Assembly (NCBI GenBank): GCA_964427425.1
Contig: CAYRUD010000011.1
Coordinates: 1-64,000 of the forward strand
Direction of reading: 5' to 3'
Origin: CAYRUD01 sp964427425
GTDB lineage: Bacteria; Chlamydiota; Chlamydiia; Chlamydiales; FEN-1388
DNA: 64,000 nucleotides
This document shows, one piece after another, positions 54,221 through 61,331 of the stretch. Under the pieces are notes generated by a model. That model was not told the origin of the DNA, made no database searches, and saw nothing but the letters and a program-made list of their open reading frames with translations. How positions within the stretch are numbered: the stretch's first letter is position 1; the number at the start of each line of letters is the position of its first letter. The translations under genes were made by a program, and so were the position numbers.

Positions 54221-55771
54221 TTAGATTATTCTCCAGCTTCTTCCTGTTCGGGAGAGAAGGTGATTTGCGCTTTCTGGTCCCCATGTTCCTGAAGCGTAGT
54301 TTGGAAAATCTCGAGCTATCGAGTTTCTCCAGACCTCTAAGACTGGATCTAAGATTTGCCATGAAGCCATCACCTCGTCTTGTCGAGCAAATAGGGTTGA
54401 GTCTCCAATCATACAGTCGCAGAGAAGTCTCTCATATGCCTCTGGAGGTGTTGCTCCAAAATATGATCCATAACGAAAATCCATTTTTACTGGCTGGACA
54501 AGCGTTGCAGCTCCTGGGACTTTAGAATTTATCTTTAACGAGATACCTTCGTCAGGCTGAATTCGGATGACGAGGGTGTTATTCTGAACGCCTCCTCCAT
54601 AATTGAAAAGAACCGATGGAGGAGCTTTAAATACGACGGCAATTTCTGTAGCTCGCTTCGGAAGGCGTTTTCCACTTCTCAGATAGAATGGAACTTGCGA
54701 CCAGCGCCAGTTGTCAATGTAGAGCTCGAGGGCTGCAAAGGTTTCTACATTCGATTGAGGAGAAACATTATCTTCGTGTCGATACCCTTTGACTGGATCT
54801 CCTTTGATAAATCCTGAGCCGTATTGGCCGCGAACAGTGTAGTGCTCAACCATATCATGAGTGATAGGGCGGATTGATTGAAGAACCTTCACTTTTTCAT
54901 TGCGTATGGAATCAGCTTTTAAATTGATTGGCGGCTCCATAGCAACTAAGGAAAGGAGCTGCATCATGTGGTTTTGAACGATATCGCGAAGGATTCCAGC
55001 TTCTTCGAAGAATTTGCCGCGAGTGCCGACTCCAAAGTCTTCTCCGACAGTGATTTGAACGTGGTCAATATATCGGTTATTCCATACGGACTCAAAAACA
55101 GGATTGCCGAAGCGGAAGACGAGCAAATTCTGTACAGTCTCTTTTCCTAAGTAGTGGTCTATACGAAATGTCTGAGTTTCAGTAACCGATTTGACGAGGT
55201 CATTTTGAAGCTCGAGCGCGCTTTCAAGATCATGACCAAAAGGTTTTTCAACAATGATTCTTGAGAATTTATCAGTTACAACATCTTCATCATAAATGAG
55301 GGCGTGCTTCTTTAATTTTCCTACGATCATTGGAAAATATGAAGGAGGGGTAGAGAGATAGTATATTCTATTACCCTTCGTTCCATATCTTGCGTCATAC
55401 TCTTTTAAAGATTCGCGGAAGGATTCATAGCCAGAGTCATTATCAAACTCAGATGTGTGATAGAAGATTTGCTGACTAAACTGGCTCCAAAGTTCAGTGT
55501 CAATTGGTTGTGTGCGAGAGTGGCTGCAAATTGCTTCATACATTTCTTGGCGAAATTGCTCGTGTGTCTTCGGTCTTCTCGCAAAGCCAATGCAGATAAA
55601 ATGCGGTGGAAGGAGCCCCTCTTTTGCCAGGTTGTACAATGCTGGGAGGAGTTTTTTCGCTGTTAAATCACCGGTTGCTCCGAATATTGTGAGAATGCAA
55701 GGTGAGGCCATTTTAGCGATTGATGCATCGCTAAATGGATTTTCGAACGAAGCGATTTCATTACGTGTCAT
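54221..55771 (-). CDS. zwf: Glucose-6-phosphate 1-dehydrogenase
   Basis: 516 aa. The NADP-binding start is TIFGATGDLTAKKLLPALYNL (landmark GATGDLTAKK). The substrate and catalytic signature is RIDHYLGKETVQN, and the later GYRHEDNVSPQSNVETFAAL region fits G6PDH. It makes NADPH and 6-phosphogluconolactone. With opcA and pgl downstream, the cluster covers the first two oxidative pentose-phosphate steps. Chlamydiae keep this pathway. Confidence 0.97.
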   Translation of the reverse strand: MTRNEIASFENPFSDASIAKMASPCILTIFGATGDLTAKKLLPALYNLAKEGLLPPHFICIGFARRPKTHEQFRQEMYEAICSHSRTQPIDTELWSQFSQQIFYHTSEFDNDSGYESFRESLKEYDARYGTKGNRIYYLSTPPSYFPMIVGKLKKHALIYDEDVVTDKFSRIIVEKPFGHDLESALELQNDLVKSVTETQTFRIDHYLGKETVQNLLVFRFGNPVFESVWNNRYIDHVQITVGEDFGVGTRGKFFEEAGILRDIVQNHMMQLLSLVAMEPPINLKADSIRNEKVKVLQSIRPITHDMVEHYTVRGQYGSGFIKGDPVKGYRHEDNVSPQSNVETFAALELYIDNWRWSQVPFYLRSGKRLPKRATEIAVVFKAPPSVLFNYGGGVQNNTLVIRIQPDEGISLKINSKVPGAATLVQPVKMDFRYGSYFGATPPEAYERLLCDCMIGDSTLFARQDEVMASWQILDPVLEVWRNSIARDFPNYASGTWGPESANHLLSRTGRSWRII

Positions 55772-56102
55772 TGTTTATAAACATCCATCTGATCTCTGAC
55801 TAGAAAGATTAAGTCATAATTGAATTTTTGTTCTTTCGTCAAATGATATTGAGATTACCTGTACTTTCACAGTGGAAAAAACGAGGTAAATACCGTACAC
55901 TACTGCATGTTTCTCCTTAGAATCATTTTTTGGATGAATCCACAATTTCTAAAAAGAGTTATTTTATTTCTTCTCGGTTTCTGATAGTGAGTATGTTAAA
56001 TATTCAATATTCGACCTTTACCACGGGAAATCACAGCAAGAAAGAACAAAAAAGCATCAATGTAATAGAGAACAGAAGTTACCAAGCGGAGGGGAAAGTA
56101 CA
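55772..56102. other. Divergent intergenic region, no gene seen
   Basis: 331 bases between zwf (minus) and mgtE (plus) hold the promoters of both. I looked for an M-box type magnesium riboswitch ahead of mgtE and found none that convinced me. A GGAGGGGAA at about 56087-56095 serves the GTG start of mgtE. Confidence 0.5.
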
Positions 56103-57644
56103 GTGGCTGAAAATATCCGCGAGACCGCGCCACAAGAAGAAGAGAGAGCTTCTTTAGAATTCAATCATCAAGAACCCATTGATGAGCAATGGAATGAGGA
56201 TGAAGAACCCGTTACCGGTTATTTGTTGGATTCAAAGACGAGTCAGCTCGATGATGCACTTCTCCATAAACTCGAACTTGCTTTCCATAAATCGACTTCT
56301 CAATATCAGGTTCCCGATCTTGTTAAAATCGCAGTAGAACATGACCCTATTGACTTAGCGCATGCTATTACAAAGCTTCCAGCTTCGGCCCGTTTTGTTG
56401 TCTATAGAAGCCTTCCTGATACTGAAGCTAAAATTTCCTTTATCATCAATATTACATCGCCGACTCGTGTCGCGATCTTTCGTGTCTTAAGCGATGATGA
56501 GCTTAAACTTTTGCTTGAGAAGATGCCAGCAGACGAAGCTGTTGTTGTTTTAGAGGATATCCCTGTTCGTCGGATGAGGCGTCTTCTTGATATGATAGAT
56601 CCTGTGAAGGCGAAGAAAATTGTTGAATTGAAGCAGCATAGACGCCATACGGCTGGCCGTATGATGACCAATGAATTCTTTGCTTTTCCTATGAAGGCAA
56701 CTGTTGATGAAGTTGCATCTCATATTCGAGAAAAGCCAGGAATCGAGATGACGCGTTGGATCTTTGTCTTGAATGAGGAGCAAGAGCTCGTCGGCTTCGT
56801 TCCTGATAGGAATCTAATCATAAATAAGGGCGAAACCGCCCTTCGAAATCTCATGCGACCGATTCTGCATATGGTTGAGCCTGAGAGCTCTCGAGAGGAA
56901 GTGGTTGAGATTTTTGAGCGATATCAGCTTCCTGTTCTTCCAGTCGTCAATAGTGATCACCGTCTCCTTGGTGTTATCACACAAGATGATGTCGTCGAAG
57001 TTATGGAAGACATTGCCGACGAGACAATCGCAAATATCGGTGGTACCGCTGAAGATATCAGTGAAGACGAGCCTTTACTCAAACGCTATATCTCAAGGGC
57101 TCCTTGGTTAATTGTCACTCTTTTTGCCGGACTTTTGACAGCAACGGGATTATCGCTCCTTCAGGGACAGCCTTGGTTTATTGTTGTTCCTTTCTTCGTT
57201 CCGCTTATTACTGGTATGTCGGGAAATGTCGGCATTCAGTGTAGTACTATCCTTGTTCGAGGAATGGCGACAGGAGAGATCTCTTCTAAGACGATGCGGC
57301 TTGTTATCTCAAGAGAGATGCGAATTGGTGCTTTAATCGGTATTACCTTTGGCGTGCTGTGCGGCCTTGCAGTCTATGGACTTAATATATTGGGTCTTGA
57401 GCAGGGGCAGCAGGATCCATTTTTTGTCGTCACTGTTGTTAGCTCAGGTATTTTAGGCGCATGCTTTACGGCAACTCTCCTCGGGACGTTGTCTCCACTT
57501 CTCTTTGCTCGTCTTGGAATTGATCCTGCGATCGCTTCAGGTCCGATTGTGACAGCTTGTAACGATGTGCTTTCAACCTATATGTACTTTTTCGTCGCGT
57601 GGGTCGTATCGACAATGTTTGATTTTGCTCTAAAGGCAACATGA
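56103..57644 (+). CDS. mgtE: Magnesium transporter MgtE
   Basis: 513 aa, starting at GTG 56103 after a GGAGGGGAA site. An acidic leader (1-45) precedes the MgtE N-domain (about 46-175), a CBS pair (about 180-305) and five membrane segments (about 325-510). The selectivity region GMSGNVGIQ (371-379) and the preceding PFFVPLIT are the family hallmarks. The N-domain and CBS pair close the channel when cytoplasmic Mg2+ is high. It is a single gene with its own terminator. Confidence 0.97.
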   Translation: MAENIRETAPQEEERASLEFNHQEPIDEQWNEDEEPVTGYLLDSKTSQLDDALLHKLELAFHKSTSQYQVPDLVKIAVEHDPIDLAHAITKLPASARFVVYRSLPDTEAKISFIINITSPTRVAIFRVLSDDELKLLLEKMPADEAVVVLEDIPVRRMRRLLDMIDPVKAKKIVELKQHRRHTAGRMMTNEFFAFPMKATVDEVASHIREKPGIEMTRWIFVLNEEQELVGFVPDRNLIINKGETALRNLMRPILHMVEPESSREEVVEIFERYQLPVLPVVNSDHRLLGVITQDDVVEVMEDIADETIANIGGTAEDISEDEPLLKRYISRAPWLIVTLFAGLLTATGLSLLQGQPWFIVVPFFVPLITGMSGNVGIQCSTILVRGMATGEISSKTMRLVISREMRIGALIGITFGVLCGLAVYGLNILGLEQGQQDPFFVVTVVSSGILGACFTATLLGTLSPLLFARLGIDPAIASGPIVTACNDVLSTYMYFFVAWVVSTMFDFALKAT

Positions 57645-57659
57645 GAGGATTGTTTTGTC

Positions 57660-57694
57660 AAGAGGCCTTTCGTTAAAAAGGCCTCTTTTTTTTG
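57660..57694 (+). terminator. Rho-independent terminator of mgtE
   Basis: An 11-bp perfect stem (AAGAGGCCTTT / AAAGGCCTCTT) is followed by TTTTTTTG. It starts 15 bases past the mgtE stop and ends just before the convergent yqgE stop. Confidence 0.9.
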
Positions 57695-57696
57695 CC

Positions 57697-58266
57697 TTAG
57701 TTGAGTGAGAGATCCTCTGGAATTGTAGAAAGGGATGCGTATTTTCCTCCCATATTCATCAAGAGAGTCTGCCAAAGGCGCTCTGGAGGGGTTCGAAAAA
57801 GAAGTTCTGATGTCGCAGGAAATGAAAACCAACTCCCGTCCAGATGCTCTTTCTCTAGTTGCCCTCCTGCCCATCCAGCATATCCAAAGCATAAGTAGAC
57901 ATGAGGATTCTCTTCATCTTCTGCCAATTCATGAAGAAATGGAAGATCGCCTCCTAGATAGATTGTATCAGCAATATGAAGAAGCTGTTGAGTGTCTGCC
58001 TTTTTTGTGTGAAGAAGCATCATTTGATTGGTCTGTACAGGGCCGCCAGCTCTCAGTGATATGTTTTTGTTCGACGCGGCAGCAAGATCGACAATTTCTT
58101 CTGGAAGCTCAAAATCAAGCGGCTTATTGATAAGAAGGGCAAAAGAGCCGGAGTGGCTATGCTCACAGAGAAGTAAAACGCCTCGTGAGAAAAGACCGCT
58201 TTCTATCTCAGGGCTTGCAATGAGAAATTGTCCTTTCGAGAGGCGCTGTGGAACTAAATCATCCAT
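57697..58266 (-). CDS. yqgE: YqgE/AlgH family protein (DUF179)
   Basis: 189 aa. It starts with KGQFLIASPEI and FSRGVLLLCEHSHSGSFALLINKPL (landmarks FLIASP and SFALLINKP), and a later VYLCFGYAGWAGGQLEKE, the three signatures of DUF179. The function is not known. It follows mlaD by 42 bases on the minus strand and may be the last gene of that transcript. Confidence 0.94.
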   Translation of the reverse strand: MDDLVPQRLSKGQFLIASPEIESGLFSRGVLLLCEHSHSGSFALLINKPLDFELPEEIVDLAAASNKNISLRAGGPVQTNQMMLLHTKKADTQQLLHIADTIYLGGDLPFLHELAEDEENPHVYLCFGYAGWAGGQLEKEHLDGSWFSFPATSELLFRTPPERLWQTLLMNMGGKYASLSTIPEDLSLN

Positions 58267-58308
58267 ATAACTCGGCTCGCTCTTGTATGCTCTTGAGTAT
58301 ATTGTTTG

Positions 58309-59364
58309 CTATTTTTCAGTTTTGACTTCTCGTTTCTCTATCTGTTGAAGAAGCGTATTTACATCATCTTTTAAGTTTTGGAGATCATCCCCATTGAGAG
58401 GTTCTTCTTTGCTTAAGCTGCGCTTATCCAATATTTCTTTCATTTGCTGAAGAAGTTTTTTCTCAGGTTCTTCAAAAGTAACTTTTTGAGTGGATTGGCT
58501 CTTTAGTGGTCTTTTCTTCAACTCTTTTTCCATCAAATGAAGATTTCTTTGCCAGTCGCCGTTAGTGTGGAAGAAAAGGCCATAAGATCCCATTGATTCA
58601 ATGAGGAAGTTCGTTTTCTTTAGGCAGAGAACTGTCTCATCATAGAGCTCATTCGATGTTATAAGCTGGCCGACAGTTCCTCTTCCATCATTAATCCCTT
58701 TTAGTAGAGTTTTAGCCTCAGTTGCCGCGGTGGTCATTTCAGCGATAATGTTGCTTTGATTGACCTTCGCAAGAACTGTGTTGAGCTGCTGGGTTGCGGT
58801 CTGAAGTGATAGCGCTGTTTGTGAGAGAGCCTCGTGATTTTGGTTGATAAGGGTCAGAATCGAGTCGAATGTACCTTCTGCTTTCTTACTGATAGATGAG
58901 ATATCTTTGAATGTGTCTTCGACGCTTGCTGGCTCGTACGCGAAAAGGACATCATCGAGGGTTGCTGGCACCATCTTATATCCCTTAGGTAGCGGTTTAG
59001 GGATAATTGCGACAAAGCGCTCTCCCATAAGGCCTGATGTCTTCGCGGTAATAATATCTGTAGGATAGACAGTGACGCTGGAGTCTAAAGAGAGGATAAG
59101 CTCATAGGGATAGATTTCATCATTGCCTACAGGCCTTTCGGTTAAAGCATCTTGAATAATGATGATTTTATCGATAGTGCCAACAGGCTTTCCTGCAAAG
59201 GTGACCTTAGAGCCAGCAGAAAGTTTATCAACACTTTGGAAGCGGACGCGTATTTGTGTTCCTCCATCACCTGGCTGTGGATGGAGAAAAAAGAGTGCTC
59301 GGATGACGAGCGCAATGGCAATGAGGACCATAGCGCCGATACCCACAAGCTGACTTCTCTTCAT
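58309..59364 (-). CDS. mlaD: MCE-domain lipid-binding protein (MlaD type)
   Basis: 351 aa from the ATG at 59364. The frame runs back to 59523, but that part overlaps mlaF by over 140 bases, so 59364, 17 bases after the mlaF stop, is the likely start (AAGGT ahead). The N-terminal membrane anchor (about 7-25) is followed by an MCE domain (about 33-115) with VRFQSVDKLSAGSKVTFAG and GLMGERFVAI. A helical tail of about 220 residues, rich in Lys, Glu and Leu, follows. It carries phospholipid between membranes with MlaE and MlaF. Confidence 0.92.
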   Translation of the reverse strand: MKRSQLVGIGAMVLIAIALVIRALFFLHPQPGDGGTQIRVRFQSVDKLSAGSKVTFAGKPVGTIDKIIIIQDALTERPVGNDEIYPYELILSLDSSVTVYPTDIITAKTSGLMGERFVAIIPKPLPKGYKMVPATLDDVLFAYEPASVEDTFKDISSISKKAEGTFDSILTLINQNHEALSQTALSLQTATQQLNTVLAKVNQSNIIAEMTTAATEAKTLLKGINDGRGTVGQLITSNELYDETVLCLKKTNFLIESMGSYGLFFHTNGDWQRNLHLMEKELKKRPLKSQSTQKVTFEEPEKKLLQQMKEILDKRSLSKEEPLNGDDLQNLKDDVNTLLQQIEKREVKTEK

Positions 59365-59380
59365 GGTTCTACCTTGTCTC

Positions 59381-60226
59381 TTAACATATTGAGGCCAAAA
59401 AGTTCCTATCTTCTTTTGGAACCATAGCACTGTCGACGAAAACTCGCAAAAGCGGATCGTCATTTTTAAAAAATTCTTCTTTCTTTCCAAAGGCGGCAAT
59501 GATGCCATCATGGTGAAGGGCAAAATGATCGCCTATTGCAAGAGCTGACACGAGGTCGTGTGTTACAACAATGCATGTAGCATCAAGAGTTTTCTGTGTA
59601 AAAGAGATAAGGCTATTAATTTGCATTGCCGTAACAGGGTCGAGGCCTGTTGTTGGCTCATCGAAGAGTAAGATCTTTGGCTTATAGACAATGAGCCGAG
59701 CAAGAGCGGCCCTTCGTTTTTGTCCACCCGAGAGCTCCGAGGGGTACTTCTTCTGAAATCCACTCAGCCCTACTTTTTCTAAAGCCTCATCGACGATTTC
59801 CTGGATCCGAGAAGGGGAGTGGACTTCATGAAGACGGGCATTGGTCATTGAGAATGCGATATTCTCTTCAATCGTCATTGAGTCAAAAAGAGCGGAGCTT
59901 TGAAAAAGCATTCCAACTCGCTTTGATGAAAATTTAGCTCGCTCTTTGGGCTTCATCGAGCTGACTTCCCTTCCATCGATCATGATCTCTCCGCTATCGG
60001 CAAGCTCAGAGCCTAAGATGAGTTTTAAGGTGACGCTTTTTCCGGCTCCCGATCGACCTAAGATGACAGTCGTCGCCTTCGATGGCACTTCTAATGAAAG
60101 CCCTTTTAAAACGGCGACATCATCATACGATTTCCAAACGTCTTTTAAGGAAATGCTCACCTTGCTCGAGTCTGGATACTCATGATGAGAAGAAGATGTT
60201 CTTGTCAGCTTTTCTTCATTGTGCAT
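59381..60226 (-). CDS. mlaF: Phospholipid ABC transporter ATPase (MlaF type)
   Basis: 281 aa. Walker A is GRSGAGKSV, the signature ELSGGQKRRAALARL, Walker B ILLFDEPTTGLD and the H-loop VVTHD. The GRSGAGKSVTLK form is typical of MlaF. It sits 36 bases after mlaE and 16 bases before mlaD in one operon. An extra 20 residues at the N-terminus precede the fold. Confidence 0.94.
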   Translation of the reverse strand: MHNEEKLTRTSSSHHEYPDSSKVSISLKDVWKSYDDVAVLKGLSLEVPSKATTVILGRSGAGKSVTLKLILGSELADSGEIMIDGREVSSMKPKERAKFSSKRVGMLFQSSALFDSMTIEENIAFSMTNARLHEVHSPSRIQEIVDEALEKVGLSGFQKKYPSELSGGQKRRAALARLIVYKPKILLFDEPTTGLDPVTAMQINSLISFTQKTLDATCIVVTHDLVSALAIGDHFALHHDGIIAAFGKKEEFFKNDDPLLRVFVDSAMVPKEDRNFLASIC

Positions 60227-60262
60227 TCTTGTTGCCTGCCCAATCGTTTTTTTAAGTCATTC

Positions 60263-61072
60263 TCATGAAAATCCAAATATATACCAGTAACCCGCGTTGA
60301 GTCCGACTGTAAGCATAAAATTGACTGCGAGGATACACATATAGCAAATGACAACGCTTGATGTTGTCGCCTTGCCTACACCTCGTGCGCCTCCGGAAAC
60401 TGCCATCCCTCTGTAACACGCGATAGAGACTATTAATACTCCAAATATCCATGACTTGGTGATATTTGCGAAGATATCAAACCAACTTACGTAGATTGGA
60501 ATTGGATCTAGAAAAGTCTGCGAGTCCATGCCATAGAGATTTACTGAGATAAACCAGCCGCCAATGATCCCACATGCAGAGCTAAAAACTGCTAAAATTG
60601 GAACAATCAAAGCCATTGCGGTACATCGAGGGACGACTAAATACTCAATAGGGTTGACTCCCATAGAGGCCATCGCATCGATTTGCTCAGTCACCTTCAT
60701 GCTGCCAAGCTCTGCGCTGATTGAGGCTCCAACTCTTCCCGTAATCATGAATGATGTGAGAACAGGGCCTATTTCAACAAGCATTGCTTTGGCGACCATG
60801 ATACCTGTAGTCCCCGTTAAGCCCTTATCTGAGAGCTGAAAAAATGCTTGGGCCGCTAAAACCATCCCCGTGGCAAGTCCTGTGAGCGAGACGAGTGGAA
60901 GTGATTGAACGCCCATTTCATAGAGCTGCTCAACAATGAGTGCCCATCTAGGTCTTGTCGTAAAAATGAGGCGGATGACCTCAAGCATCATGACAGTATA
61001 GCTTCCAATATCTGTCAGCACTTGGATGGTGCGGTAGGTGATGCGATGTAGAAAAGCTTCAATATAAATCAT
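60263..61072 (-). CDS. mlaE: Phospholipid ABC transporter permease (MlaE type)
   Basis: 269 aa with five to six membrane segments. Family signatures are GLATGMVLAAQAF, the TGRVGASISAELGSMKVTEQ coupling region (landmarks GRVGASISAELG and TEQIDAM) and MGVNPIEYLVVPR. It is first in the mlaE-mlaF-mlaD operon and divergent from the large gene that starts at 61332. Confidence 0.95.
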   Translation of the reverse strand: MIYIEAFLHRITYRTIQVLTDIGSYTVMMLEVIRLIFTTRPRWALIVEQLYEMGVQSLPLVSLTGLATGMVLAAQAFFQLSDKGLTGTTGIMVAKAMLVEIGPVLTSFMITGRVGASISAELGSMKVTEQIDAMASMGVNPIEYLVVPRCTAMALIVPILAVFSSACGIIGGWFISVNLYGMDSQTFLDPIPIYVSWFDIFANITKSWIFGVLIVSIACYRGMAVSGGARGVGKATTSSVVICYMCILAVNFMLTVGLNAGYWYIFGFS

Positions 61073-61331
61073 AACCAGTTCTTTTCGGTTGAGGTCGAAG
61101 AGCTAAAAAATCTGAAATGGTTTCCTCAAAATTATTTTTACTCGATTTGTTATCAATTGTGAACAGTTAAGTATTTTCAACCAGCGATTTTTTCAGATTA
61201 AGATTCATTTTTCTCTGAATCAAAGAGGAATAGTGTTCCCTTTCAAAGAGACTACTTGCTTCTTTAAATTAAATATTTTACTAAGAGAGTAGGTATATTA
61301 AATCTCTCATCTGCAAAATGTCGAGGGTCTT

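Noticed and set aside
55772..56102. M-box magnesium riboswitch ahead of mgtE
   Set aside because: No recognisable conserved core or terminator/antiterminator pair found by eye.
57735..58130. 131-codon plus-strand frame across yqgE
   Set aside because: Antisense to a clearly conserved gene.
59365..59523. 53-residue N-terminal extension of mlaD
   Set aside because: Overlaps mlaF coding sequence; the ATG at 59364 gives a normal membrane anchor and operon spacing.
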